From contig CAZEPW010000031.1 of assembly GCA_964514215.1 (NCBI GenBank), positions 1-40,727 on the forward strand: DNA of 40,727 bases, in the 5' to 3' direction. The notes below the pieces were generated by a model that saw only the letters and a list, made by a program, of their open reading frames with translations, was not told where the DNA came from and did not search any database. The DNA is from CAYQUC01 sp964514215. Its GTDB lineage: Bacteria; Pseudomonadota; Gammaproteobacteria; UBA6429; Thiohalophilaceae. The position numbers were made by a program, and so were the translations under genes. Position 1 is the first letter of the stretch, and each line of letters opens with the position of its first letter. Below, one piece after another: positions 24,247 through 33,271 of the stretch.

Positions 24247-25182
24247 GTGAAGAATGCGCACGATAAATATTTATTACTACAAGATGAAATTGCAACGGTA
24301 ATAAAAGGTCAAAGCAAAACAATTCGTTTATTACTTGCAGCGTTTATCAACGGTGGCCATGTTTTATTGGAAGACTATCCGGGAACCGGTAAAACAACAC
24401 TTGCCAAAGTGTTATCGCAAATAATTTCTGCTCGTTTTAAACGAATTCAATTTACACCCGATTTATTACCAAGTGATGTTACTGGTTTATCAATTTATAA
24501 CCCAAAAGATCAAAGTTTTAAGCTACGTAAAGGTCCTGTTTTTAGTAATATTTTGCTTGCCGATGAAATTAATCGTGCCTCACCGCGAACGCAGTCCGCA
24601 TTACTCGAATCAATGGCTGAAAACCAAGTAACTATCGAAGGTAAAACTCATATATTAGAAGAACCTTTTTTTGTGATAGCAACTCAAAACCCGATTGAAA
24701 CGCATGGCACCTATCCATTACCAGAAGCACAATTGGATCGTTTTGCAGTTCAATTGTCACTGGGTTATGTTACGCCGGATATTGAATTGGATATTATTAC
24801 CGGTGTTGCGTCTTCAAAATTAATATCCGATAAGTCACCGGTCATATCCATTGACGATATATTATTGTTACGGGAGAAAATTCAAGAGATAACAATTAGT
24901 CGAGAACTGAGTGAATATATTGTTACGCTAGTTTCAAAAACCAGAGAATGGCCCGGAATTCGGTTGGGAGCAAGTATTCGAGCATCGATTATCTTAAAAC
25001 AAATGGCACAAGCTTTGGCATTATTTTCAGGACAAGATTTTGTCATTCCAGAATACATTCAAGAGGCTGCCGAACCTGTTATTGCGCATCGTTTAATGTT
25101 GGATCCGCAGGCAGAATTTTCAGGTAAAACCAAACAATCAATTGTTCAAGAGATTATAAAATCCATCGCTGTCCCGGTTTGA
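24247..25182 (+). CDS. MoxR-family AAA+ ATPase
   Basis: A 311-residue AAA+ protein: Walker A at 42-51 (EDYPGTGKTT), Walker B ILLADEINRASPRTQSALLE (from 102), sensor 1 ATQNPIETHGTYPLPEAQLDRF, and the C-terminal lid. MoxR ATPases act as chaperones that remodel or load metal into partner proteins and are nearly always encoded next to a DUF58 protein. The start is a GTG; the Shine-Dalgarno is weak. Here it is followed 9 bases later by the DUF58 gene and then the transglutaminase gene, forming the standard operon. Length is normal for the family. Confidence 0.93.
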   Translation: MKNAHDKYLLLQDEIATVIKGQSKTIRLLLAAFINGGHVLLEDYPGTGKTTLAKVLSQIISARFKRIQFTPDLLPSDVTGLSIYNPKDQSFKLRKGPVFSNILLADEINRASPRTQSALLESMAENQVTIEGKTHILEEPFFVIATQNPIETHGTYPLPEAQLDRFAVQLSLGYVTPDIELDIITGVASSKLISDKSPVISIDDILLLREKIQEITISRELSEYIVTLVSKTREWPGIRLGASIRASIILKQMAQALALFSGQDFVIPEYIQEAAEPVIAHRLMLDPQAEFSGKTKQSIVQEIIKSIAVPV

Positions 25183-25191
25183 GACTAAATA

Positions 25192-26532
25192 GTGAGAAAA
25201 ATATTAGATAATTATTTGTGGCGAAGTTATCGGCGAATTTCAACGGTATCCTATTGGATTACCAGACGTTTTACTCCTGCTGGTAAGCTTGTTTTGGTGT
25301 TGATGTTTTTTTCAGGATTATTGGGAGTTGATATTCAGCAAGTTCAAAGTTATCAACTTTTTATCATTTCATTCGTATTATTACTTATTGCGTTATTAAG
25401 TGCTGTTACTAAAAAAGGATTTTTTAGTGCGGAACGAAATTTACCTAAATATGCCTGTGTTAATGAAGATATGCATTATCAAATTACTCTCTATAATACT
25501 GGTGAGAATGATGTCGGAAAAATATTGGTGTTAGATGAAGCAGCTGATCCACGTCCATCACTTAATAATTTTATAAGCACGCAAGAACCACACAACGCGA
25601 CTAAAAATCGTTTTGATCGTTTTTTTCGATACCCGCGGTGGCGTTGGTTATTGGAAAAAAATACTCTGATAAAACCGATAATCACGGATGTAGATTCCAT
25701 GAGCTCAAAATCTCAAGTGACCATTAAGGCCAGTCTAAGACCGTTGCGGCGTGGTGTGGTTTCTCTAAAAACAATAATTGTATTGCTACCTGATAATTTT
25801 GGTATTTATTGTGCAATAAAAAAAATACCGTGTTATCACACATTAACCGTATTGCCTAAACGTTATGCTGTTCCTACTTTGCTTTTATCGGGCAAACGTC
25901 AGCACAATCCGGGTGGTGTTAGTAATGCAAGTTCGGTGGGTGATGCGCAAGAGTTTACTTCGTTACGTGAATATCAAGCCGGTGATAGTATTCGAAATAT
26001 ACATTGGAATAGCTGGGCAAAAACCGCTCAACCTGTTGTGAAACAATATCAAGAGGAATATTTTTCGCGATACGGTTTAATTTTAGATACGTTTAGCGAT
26101 AATGAGAAACAGGAGCAGTTTGAGGAAGCCGTTTCGGTGGCCGCTTCTTATGTTTATTCACTTGATAAATTAGACTCGTTTATTGATTTAATGTTTGTTA
26201 GTGATAAAGCATACCAGCTCTCTAGTGGTCGAGGCATGGCACAACGGGATAACATGCTTGAAGTGTTAGCTGCTGTGACGGCTAGTCAAAATAAAGATTT
26301 TTCTAATTTATTATCGTTAATCACAAGAAATCTGAATACGTTGAGTAGTGCGATAATAATTTTGATTGATTGGGATGATAATCGTGAAGCCCTTTTGCAA
26401 TTATTGCAGCTAAATAATATTCCCTTTCATGCGTTTTTAATTCGAGATAATCAAACTGAAATTTCAAATTTAAAATACAGTGTAACAGAATTGACTGTTG
26501 GCAATATCGAAATTGGTTTGTCGGCATTATGA
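25192..26532 (+). CDS. DUF58-domain membrane protein, MoxR partner
   Basis: A 446-residue protein with two membrane helices (about 29-45 and 53-70), a beta-rich middle region, and the DUF58 signature REYQAGDSIRNIHWNSWAKT near residues 258-277, followed by a von Willebrand A-like segment (LILDTFSDNE). It is the usual partner of the upstream MoxR ATPase; the pair is thought to act on periplasmic or membrane clients. The start is a GTG 9 bases after the MoxR stop. The stop overlaps the transglutaminase ATG by 4 bases, showing tight translational coupling. Function beyond this is inference. Confidence 0.92.
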   Translation: MRKILDNYLWRSYRRISTVSYWITRRFTPAGKLVLVLMFFSGLLGVDIQQVQSYQLFIISFVLLLIALLSAVTKKGFFSAERNLPKYACVNEDMHYQITLYNTGENDVGKILVLDEAADPRPSLNNFISTQEPHNATKNRFDRFFRYPRWRWLLEKNTLIKPIITDVDSMSSKSQVTIKASLRPLRRGVVSLKTIIVLLPDNFGIYCAIKKIPCYHTLTVLPKRYAVPTLLLSGKRQHNPGGVSNASSVGDAQEFTSLREYQAGDSIRNIHWNSWAKTAQPVVKQYQEEYFSRYGLILDTFSDNEKQEQFEEAVSVAASYVYSLDKLDSFIDLMFVSDKAYQLSSGRGMAQRDNMLEVLAAVTASQNKDFSNLLSLITRNLNTLSSAIIILIDWDDNREALLQLLQLNNIPFHAFLIRDNQTEISNLKYSVTELTVGNIEIGLSAL

Positions 26533-28514
26533 GTACACTATTGATACCTTTAGCTAAATATCAAGCACCAAAGTTTTTGATCAGTGCGACATTACTTTTT
26601 TGGGGGTACTTAATAGGGACGTTGTATTGGGCGCTAATAATGATTGTTTTATTAGAATTAAAGCCGTTTATTAATCGGCGCTTTCAATTTCAAAATAGTC
26701 ATTTTTATCTTATTGGTAATATCAGCACGGTATTGTTTTTAATTGTTATTTTAGTTGTTGTTTTTGGAACAAACCCTCGATTATTTATCCACCAAGTTAT
26801 AGCGCTATTGCCTATCGTATTTTATCCGTTGTTGCTAGCTGAGCATTATAGTGAGCGTGAAGTTGTTCCCTTGGGGGCATTTATTTATCGGTTTCGTAAA
26901 CGTCAACCGAATGCTGTTATTCAAATATCTTACATTTACTTTGCTTTGAGCTTATTGGCTACAAGCTCGGTATATCATGATTCCTATCATTATTTCATTA
27001 TATTGGCATTGTTGATTAGCTGGGCGCTTTGGCAGTTTAAATCACCTTCCAGTAATCGTGTTGTTTGGATAAGCTTGTTATTACTTTATTTTTTTATATC
27101 CTATATTGGACAGTATTCGCTTATGCGTCTGTCAGAAGAAGTTGAAGCATGGGCGATAGATTATTTTGATGTATTATTTAATGGTGAGCGCGATCCATTT
27201 CGAAGTCGAACTGCGATGGGAAAAGTTGGTGAACTGAAATTATCAAATAAAATCGTGATGCGCATCAAAACAAGCGATAACAAACCCTTGTTATTACAAG
27301 AAGCTATTTACAATTCTTTTTATGACAATGTTTGGTTTAGTTCGAAAAATATATTTAAGCCAGTAAAAAATTATTCTTATGGTAAAACTGAAACCATTAA
27401 AATGCTAGTGCATCGTAATACGCGTAGTGATAAAAGTTTATTAGCTCTACCCTTATCTGCTACAACTGGGTCACAAGCAATAGCAGTGTCAGAAAATGTG
27501 AAGTTATCACGAACTGAATACAACACTATACGAGCAATTAATACCAAGGCACTATTTGAATATATTATTTATGATTCAAAAAAATCAAATATTAACGCGC
27601 AGGAAAAACCTAATAAAATAGATTTAATGCTTTCACGTCGGCATCAAAAAGTAATATCAAAAATTAAAGTAGGGTTGGGTTTGGATAATTTATCCGATAC
27701 TGATAAAATTTCACGCATAGCAAGCTATTTTAAAAAAAATTACCGTTATTCTTTATATCAAGAGCCGTTATCGTCTAATGAAGATGCGCTTATTTCATTT
27801 TTGGAATACCGGCATCGTGGTCATTGTGAATTTTTTGCAACGGCTACGGTTTTGTTATTGCGGTCGGAAAATATTCCAACACGGTATGTTGTTGGTTACT
27901 CAGCGACTGAATATGATAGCGAAAATAAATTATTCACTGTTCGTGCTCGCGATAGCCATGCATGGGCACAAGCGTATGTTGATGGTAAATGGCTTAATGT
28001 TGATAATACTCCGAGCATTTGGTATCAAGCCGAGTCGGCTAATGCGTCTATTTTTGAACCTATCACTGATTTATTTTCTGCATTGTATTATAACTACAAG
28101 TTATGGGAAAAACATGGAGACAATGAATCGTATCAACTTTATATTATAGTCTTGTTAATAGTGTTAATTTTAATGGTTGTTGTGAGTCGTGAACGAAATA
28201 ATCTGTGGTTAAAAAATAAAATTATTATTCGCAAAGATAAAGATGATAATAATAAAAAAACAAAATTAAGCCAACAACAATTAGAAAGTGTTATCACGAA
28301 GCTTGTGTTTGAATCTGGTGTTAATCGTTATTTTTATGAACCATTACGCGATTGGCAAATTCGATATGAGAATAAGTTACAAATTGATGATGAATTGAAT
28401 CGTATTATCAGTTTATATTACAGGCTCCGATTTGCAGAGAAGCAAGCGACTGCAGCATCAATTAAAGATTTAAACCATAAAGTGAATATTTGGTTAAATA
28501 AAAAAGCCAATTAA
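26529..28514 (+). CDS. tgpA: Transglutaminase-like membrane protein (TgpA type)
   Basis: A 661-residue protein: five to six N-terminal membrane helices (about 15-205), a periplasmic transglutaminase core, one more helix (about 545-561) and a cytoplasmic C-terminal tail. The catalytic triad is visible as C433 (RGHCEFFAT), H477 (RDSHAWAQAYV) and D492 (WLNVDNTPS). This is the architecture of Pseudomonas TgpA (PA2873), essential in that organism. The gene overlaps the DUF58 stop by 4 bases and completes the moxR-DUF58-tgpA operon. The substrate is unknown; envelope protein crosslinking or proteolysis is assumed for the family. Confidence 0.88.
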   Translation: MSTLLIPLAKYQAPKFLISATLLFWGYLIGTLYWALIMIVLLELKPFINRRFQFQNSHFYLIGNISTVLFLIVILVVVFGTNPRLFIHQVIALLPIVFYPLLLAEHYSEREVVPLGAFIYRFRKRQPNAVIQISYIYFALSLLATSSVYHDSYHYFIILALLISWALWQFKSPSSNRVVWISLLLLYFFISYIGQYSLMRLSEEVEAWAIDYFDVLFNGERDPFRSRTAMGKVGELKLSNKIVMRIKTSDNKPLLLQEAIYNSFYDNVWFSSKNIFKPVKNYSYGKTETIKMLVHRNTRSDKSLLALPLSATTGSQAIAVSENVKLSRTEYNTIRAINTKALFEYIIYDSKKSNINAQEKPNKIDLMLSRRHQKVISKIKVGLGLDNLSDTDKISRIASYFKKNYRYSLYQEPLSSNEDALISFLEYRHRGHCEFFATATVLLLRSENIPTRYVVGYSATEYDSENKLFTVRARDSHAWAQAYVDGKWLNVDNTPSIWYQAESANASIFEPITDLFSALYYNYKLWEKHGDNESYQLYIIVLLIVLILMVVVSRERNNLWLKNKIIIRKDKDDNNKKTKLSQQQLESVITKLVFESGVNRYFYEPLRDWQIRYENKLQIDDELNRIISLYYRLRFAEKQATAASIKDLNHKVNIWLNKKAN

Positions 28515-28600
28515 ATCAAAAATAACACTAATAAAGTGTCACACCACCGTGCTGAACTGCGTCTAATTAAATACTATTAATTTAATCGACAGGAAAATAT

Positions 28601-29212
28601 ATGTACACATTGTATCACTATGTTTATTCACAACACGCGCGCCGGGTAGTGTCATTATTAGAGGAAGCTGGGCTTGAGTATCAATTACAGCCAATTGCAA
28701 TGGATAAAGCCGAATTTTTATCACCAGAATATACTCTGATTAATCCAAATCAACAAATTCCAACGTTAATTGATGATGAGGTTAAAATACATGAATCTAA
28801 CGTTATTATGCGCTATTTGTGCCTAAAGCACGGTTTAGAAGCATGGTACCCAAAGGATTTAAAACAGCGAGCTTTGGTTGAGCAATGGTTGGATTGGAAT
28901 CAATGCCGTTTATCCAATAGTGTTGTTGATATTGTGTTAAACAAAGTGTTTATGGGGGAACAAGGTGATAGCGCAGCAATAAAACGCGGTGAGCAGGCTA
29001 TTCCAACATTATTTAAAATTTTGGATGACGGTTTACAACACACAGCGTTTCTTGCTGGAGCGACGCCGAGTATTGCTGATTTATCGGTAGCATCGAATAT
29101 TTTCCAGTTGAGCCTTGCTCAAGTAACACCAATTGAAGGTAACTTGCTTAACTGGTATCAACGAGTTAGTTTACTTCAGGGTTTTCAAAAATCGTTACCA
29201 CAAAAAAATTAA
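28601..29212 (+). CDS. Glutathione S-transferase
   Basis: A 203-residue cytosolic protein: thioredoxin-like N-domain (about 1-78, with the cis-Pro in QQIPTLIDD and the glutathione-binding ESN motif, HESNVIMRYL) and an all-helical C-domain (about 85-200). The catalytic-type residue near the N-terminus is Y6/S10 (YVYSQHARR). It should conjugate or reduce electrophiles with glutathione; the exact class is unclear. AGGAAAA precedes the ATG. The stop is immediately followed by the ATG of the sigma factor gene, so the two form one transcript. Confidence 0.9.
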   Translation: MYTLYHYVYSQHARRVVSLLEEAGLEYQLQPIAMDKAEFLSPEYTLINPNQQIPTLIDDEVKIHESNVIMRYLCLKHGLEAWYPKDLKQRALVEQWLDWNQCRLSNSVVDIVLNKVFMGEQGDSAAIKRGEQAIPTLFKILDDGLQHTAFLAGATPSIADLSVASNIFQLSLAQVTPIEGNLLNWYQRVSLLQGFQKSLPQKN

Positions 29213-30037
29213 ATGGATAATATGGATATAGAAAGCCAAGTTACAAAGGCACAAAATGGTGATAAGCAGGCGCTTGAAAATATCGTTATTGAAATTCAAG
29301 ATACTATATATTATCTTGCTATGCGTATGTTGTTTCATCATGATGATGCTCGTGAGGCCACTCAAGAAATATTGATTATTATTATAACCAAACTTTCAAC
29401 ATTTCAATTTAAAAGTAAATTTAGGACATGGGTATATCGTGTTGCCAGTAATTATTTATTAACAACTAAAAAGTTATTGGCAAAAGATCGGGGACTTAAT
29501 TTTGATGATTTTAAGCTTGATTTAGAATCCGATTTACAATCACCTCAGACGTTACAAAAATCACCAGAGTATGAATTGCTGTTGAATGAGTTACGAATTA
29601 TGTGCACCATGGCGATGTTATTATGTTTGGATCAAAAGCATCGCTTGGCTTATATATTGGGCGATATTTTTGAGTTAGATCATCATGAGGCTAGCGAGTG
29701 TTTGGCGTTATCGTCGGCTAATTACCGAAAGCAATTATCGCGCGCACGTTCAAAAGTTCATGCGTTTACCAGTGCTAGTTGTGGTTTGGTTAATGGCTCT
29801 GCGAAATGCAGTTGCGACAAAAAATTAACCGGTGCGATTAATCGACAACGTGTTGTTCCAGAAAATATTATGTTTGCTACTAAAAGTAACAATAGCTACC
29901 AACAGGTTAAGCATACGATAGCTGAAATGCGAGATGATTTAAAAACAGTGTCGTTGCAAACGTCGATTCCGATTTTAAAAAGCCCGGAGAATTTTGTTAA
30001 GGTGGTTGAATCGCTGATGCACGATAAATTATTTTAA
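29213..30037 (+). CDS. ECF-type RNA polymerase sigma factor with Cys tail
   Basis: A 274-residue sigma-70 family factor. Region 2 spans about 25-85 (YYLAMRMLFHHDDAREATQEI; FRTWVYRVASNYLL) and region 4 about 130-185 (QKHRLAYILGDIFELDHHEASECLALSSANYRKQLSRAR). The C-terminal extension has C190, C199 and C201 in CGLVNGSAKCSC, a Cys tail seen in some ECF factors that may bind zinc or sense redox. It starts directly after the GST stop; a second ATG at 29222 is possible. No anti-sigma gene is next to it, so the extension may take that role. It is convergent with the carbonic anhydrase gene across a hairpin. The GST pairing suggests an electrophile or redox response, which is inference. Confidence 0.87.
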   Translation: MDNMDIESQVTKAQNGDKQALENIVIEIQDTIYYLAMRMLFHHDDAREATQEILIIIITKLSTFQFKSKFRTWVYRVASNYLLTTKKLLAKDRGLNFDDFKLDLESDLQSPQTLQKSPEYELLLNELRIMCTMAMLLCLDQKHRLAYILGDIFELDHHEASECLALSSANYRKQLSRARSKVHAFTSASCGLVNGSAKCSCDKKLTGAINRQRVVPENIMFATKSNNSYQQVKHTIAEMRDDLKTVSLQTSIPILKSPENFVKVVESLMHDKLF

Positions 30038-30044
30038 TCAAATT

Positions 30045-30069
30045 GTAAGGTGGGCATTGCCCACCTTAC
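30045..30069. repeat. GGTGGGC hairpin (dispersed repeat copy 2), terminator position
   Basis: GTAAGGTGGGCA (30045-30056) and TGCCCACCTTAC (30058-30069) form a 12-bp stem around one base. It shares the GGTGGGCA..TGCCCACC core with the element at 18756-18772. It lies between the convergent sigma factor and carbonic anhydrase stops and probably ends both transcripts. Confidence 0.8.
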
Positions 30070-30081
30070 GGCAAGTGATTG

Positions 30082-30816
30082 TTATTCTATTATTAAGCGT
30101 GCATTTATGGACTGCACTGGCCGATTATTGGCGTGGTGTATTGTCTTATGAAATTGGCTGACTTGTTGTTTTGATACTTTAATTGAATTTTTAAGCACAA
30201 ACCAACGCACTCCTTCTGAACAAGGTGGTGTGGTTAATGAGCCATTGAATTGGTAGTAATCCAAATTTTTTGGCAGCAAGCTTGATGCCGTAATATTGTT
30301 CGTCAGGTTTTGATGTTCACCGCTATTCATTGGCATGTGTTGCCATAATTCTTCTAACGCAGAATTTTTATCGCCATTTTCAAACATTACGGCGAGTACT
30401 GCTAAATTATTATTTTCATCGGCATGAACAAAATGACCTTCTAGTGGATAGGATTTGCCATTGATGGTATTTTCACTTGGGCTGTGAAAGTGAAATTGTT
30501 TTAAATTAAAATCGTTATTATCTATTTTAATTTTACTACCGGCCTGCATATTAATTTGAATGGTATGGCCATTATTAATAATTTCATTCACTTTGGAGTG
30601 ATAGATTGGCTTTAAGCTTTTGTGTGGTGCTTTTATAAAGCCACTTATATTCACCGGTGATTGGTTTTTGCCACTTTGGCACAAAGCGTAATCTGGATTT
30701 ATTTCACTCCAATGTGCTGGGCCATTGGTTTTTTGATATCCCCAATGGGCGGATTCGTTTGCACTAGACGTATTTGACAGCATCACTAATGCCACCATGA
30801 GTAATTGTTTTTTCAT
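30082..30816 (-). CDS. Periplasmic alpha-carbonic anhydrase
   Basis: A 244-residue enzyme that interconverts CO2 and bicarbonate. A signal peptide covers about residues 1-19. The three zinc histidines are H109 and H111 (KQFHFHSPSE) and H128 (EGHFVHAD). The LTTPPC segment keeps the substrate-pocket Thr and the Cys that pairs with C46 in bacterial members. HWGYQ near the start of the mature chain is also typical. AGAGAG precedes the ATG. It follows a small CxxC protein gene by 34 bases on the same strand and is divergent, across the 387-base gap, from a SulP transporter. Together they could supply bicarbonate to the cell. Confidence 0.96.
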   Translation of the reverse strand: MKKQLLMVALVMLSNTSSANESAHWGYQKTNGPAHWSEINPDYALCQSGKNQSPVNISGFIKAPHKSLKPIYHSKVNEIINNGHTIQINMQAGSKIKIDNNDFNLKQFHFHSPSENTINGKSYPLEGHFVHADENNNLAVLAVMFENGDKNSALEELWQHMPMNSGEHQNLTNNITASSLLPKNLDYYQFNGSLTTPPCSEGVRWFVLKNSIKVSKQQVSQFHKTIHHANNRPVQSINARLIIE

Positions 30817-30850
30817 GAAAATCTCTCTAATTTGTATTTAAAATTGATGT

Positions 30851-31123
30851 TTAATAATTGACAGAAAAAACGGGTGGTGCACGTTGTTGTGGGATATTTG
30901 GATTTTTTTGAGATTGATTTGAGCGGTAAAGCCGACGTTGAAAGTTGAAAACACGAAGGCTGGTTGATGCAAAAGAGTGTATCGTTATTGTGTCAGGATC
31001 GAGGTCGTCAAGTTGAATGCACTTTATGCAATGTGACTCAGCACTAGTGGCATAAGTGATAGATGATAATTGGCTATAAAGCAGCAACGCAACGAGTAGC
31101 GTTGATATGACTTTAGTCGGCAT
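30851..31123 (-). CDS. Small exported CxxC protein of unknown function
   Basis: A 90-residue protein with a signal peptide ending near residue 26 (ITYAT). The mature part has a CIKC motif (C32, C35) and a basic, Asn/Pro-rich tail (RRLYRSNQSQKNP). I do not recognise the family. The ATG at 31123 is preferred because it begins directly with a standard signal peptide (MPTKVISTLLVALLL); an in-frame GTG at 31156 would add 11 residues. It lies 34 bases upstream of the carbonic anhydrase gene in the same direction, so a shared transcript is likely. The CxxC could bind a metal or form a disulphide. Confidence 0.6.
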   Translation of the reverse strand: MPTKVISTLLVALLLYSQLSSITYATSAESHCIKCIQLDDLDPDTITIHSFASTSLRVFNFQRRLYRSNQSQKNPNIPQQRAPPVFSVNY

Positions 31124-31156
31124 GTTATATTTTATGGGTATTGCTAAGCTTTTCAC

Positions 31157-31543
31157 GTATTTTAACCATAATACACAAATTTCATAGAATCAAATACTTA
31201 ACATAAGCAGTAACCGTTTATGTCAAATTTTACTTTACCACAATAAAAGTATAAGTAACTACTTATATTAGTACTTCATGATATTTTTAATGCAATTTAT
31301 CATGCTTTGCTGTAGAATACTTCTTTCTAGATATACAACCCATTTCTAGAAGTTAGGTATATTACCCACAAAATAGAACCTGTTTAACGAACGATAGTGA
31401 TCATGACTGCTTGATCCACTCCTTCACCAAAAACAATTTGCTATAATGTCACGCTGACATCGCCGTTATTTTCTGTGATTCCGATGCCTTTATATTTCGT
31501 GATGATGACTATTCATTATAGTAATATGAAATAAAGGCCAATA
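31157..31543. other. Divergent gap between CxxC/carbonic anhydrase genes and SulP gene
   Basis: This 387-base gap has no supportable gene. It must hold both promoters. TCTAGA occurs twice at about 31327 and 31354, and a leader hairpin lies at 31486-31538. Confidence 0.45.
31486..31538 (+). promoter_or_regulatory. SulP leader hairpin covering the ribosome-binding site
   Basis: GCCTTTATATTTC (31486-31498) can pair with GAAATAAAGGC (31528-31538), leaving a 2-base bulge. The 3' arm contains AAAGG, the Shine-Dalgarno of the SulP ATG at 31544. The fold could mask translation until opened by a signal, temperature or a ribosome. Confidence 0.4.
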
Positions 31544-33271
31544 ATGTATATAAGACTATTATTCCCGTTCCTAAGCTGGTTCCGGCTTATTACAAAAGAT
31601 TCATTAAAAGCAGATATGATTGCCGGGTTTACTGGCGCCGTTATTGTACTTCCTCAAGGGGTTGCTTTTGCAACAATTGCCGGATTACCGCCGCAATTCG
31701 GTTTATACACTGCGATGGTTACACCAATTGTTGCAGCATTATTTGGTTCTTCGCGACATTTAATATCAGGCCCAACCACCGCGATTTCAATTGTTATTTT
31801 TTCTGCAATTAGTAATCATGCCGAACCGGGTACACCCGAATTTATTTCGATGGCTCTGACCATGACATTTCTAGCCGGAGTGTATCAACTTGCATTTGGT
31901 TTAGCACGTCTTGGAGCATTGGTTAATTTTGTTTCGCATACCGTGATCATTGGTTTTACTGCTGGCGCTGCGATATTAATTGTTACTAGTCAGGCAAAAA
32001 GTGTTCTTGGTTTAACGATACCAAAAGGTGAATCCTTCTTACATACTTGGTTTGGTATTGGGCAACATCTTGGTAGCACTAATGTTTATGCTTTAATTAT
32101 TGCGGCTATTACATTAGTTAGTGTGTTAGGCATTAAGCGCTACTACCCTAAAATTCCAAATCTTTTGATGGGTTTAGTGATTGGCAGTTTAGTTGCATTA
32201 ATGTTTAGCGATCCTTCTTATAACATTGCGTTAGTTCCAGAAATTCCGGGACGATTACCCGAACTATCATGGCCAATGCTTTCTTTTGATACACTCAAAA
32301 CACTTGCTCCCGAAGCATTTGCAGTGGCTTTATTAGGTTTAATTGAAGCGGTTTCGATTAGTCGAGCTATTGCGAGTAAATCCAATCAACAAATAGATTC
32401 AAGTCAGGAATTTATTGGCCAAGGTTTATCAAACATGGTTGGTAGTTTCTTTTCCAGTTATGCTGGTTCAGGCTCATTTACCCGTTCCGGTATTAATTAT
32501 GAAGCCGGTGCAAAAACACCAATGTCAGCAATTTTTGCAGCAGTGTTTTTAATGTTAATTGTATTACTGATTGCACCATTAACAGCTTATTTACCCAATG
32601 CCGCAATGGGTGGTGTGATTTTAGTGGTGGCCTATAATCTAATTGACTTTCACCATATCAAAATGATATTCCGTAATAGTAAATCAGAAACAGCAATATT
32701 ATTAACAACATTCTTCGCCACCTTGTTACTCGAACTTGAGTTTGCAATTTACTTAGGGGTATTGCTTTCACTTATCATTTTTCTATCTCGTACTTCAACA
32801 CCCGAAATTGCAACATTGGCTTTTGATAACAGTGAAAATGATAAACGACGTTTAATTAATGTTACTAAAAAACCAACATTACAATGCCCGCAAGTAAAAA
32901 TTATTCGTATTGATATGTCGATTTATTTTGGCTCGTTAACTCATATTCAAGCACGCTTACATCGGATTGTGGATAATGAAAATATAAAACACATATTAAT
33001 TGTTGGCACGGGAATTAATTTCATTGATATTAGTGGCGCACAAATGCTCGTCATTGAAGCGCGACGACTTCAAAAACTCGGTGGTGGTTTGTATTTCACT
33101 GGTTTAAAATCGAAGGTGTATGAGCACGTGAGTAAAACGTGTTTGATTCAAAAAATTGGTAACAAATATTTTTCAGACAAGAAAAGTGATGCGATATGTT
33201 CTATTTATAAATCACTTAATCGCGATATCTGTGAAAAATGTGAAGCACATGTTTTTAATGAGTGTGACTAA
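31544..33271 (+). CDS. SulP-family anion transporter with STAS domain
   Basis: A 575-residue membrane transporter. About 12-14 membrane helices occupy residues 15-410, with the family segments PQGVAFATIAGLPPQFGLYTAMV and GSGSFTRSGINYEAGAKTPMS. The STAS domain follows at about 440-545 (SGAQMLVIEARRL). SulP proteins carry sulfate, bicarbonate or other anions with Na+ or H+. The tail has four Cys (C552, C563, C566, C574) including a CEKC, which is unusual for the family and could bind metal or sense redox. AAAGG precedes the ATG but lies in a leader hairpin. The carbonic anhydrase operon is divergent, which favours bicarbonate, though sulfate cannot be excluded. A hairpin at 33295-33323 follows. 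Confidence 0.93.
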   Translation: MYIRLLFPFLSWFRLITKDSLKADMIAGFTGAVIVLPQGVAFATIAGLPPQFGLYTAMVTPIVAALFGSSRHLISGPTTAISIVIFSAISNHAEPGTPEFISMALTMTFLAGVYQLAFGLARLGALVNFVSHTVIIGFTAGAAILIVTSQAKSVLGLTIPKGESFLHTWFGIGQHLGSTNVYALIIAAITLVSVLGIKRYYPKIPNLLMGLVIGSLVALMFSDPSYNIALVPEIPGRLPELSWPMLSFDTLKTLAPEAFAVALLGLIEAVSISRAIASKSNQQIDSSQEFIGQGLSNMVGSFFSSYAGSGSFTRSGINYEAGAKTPMSAIFAAVFLMLIVLLIAPLTAYLPNAAMGGVILVVAYNLIDFHHIKMIFRNSKSETAILLTTFFATLLLELEFAIYLGVLLSLIIFLSRTSTPEIATLAFDNSENDKRRLINVTKKPTLQCPQVKIIRIDMSIYFGSLTHIQARLHRIVDNENIKHILIVGTGINFIDISGAQMLVIEARRLQKLGGGLYFTGLKSKVYEHVSKTCLIQKIGNKYFSDKKSDAICSIYKSLNRDICEKCEAHVFNECD

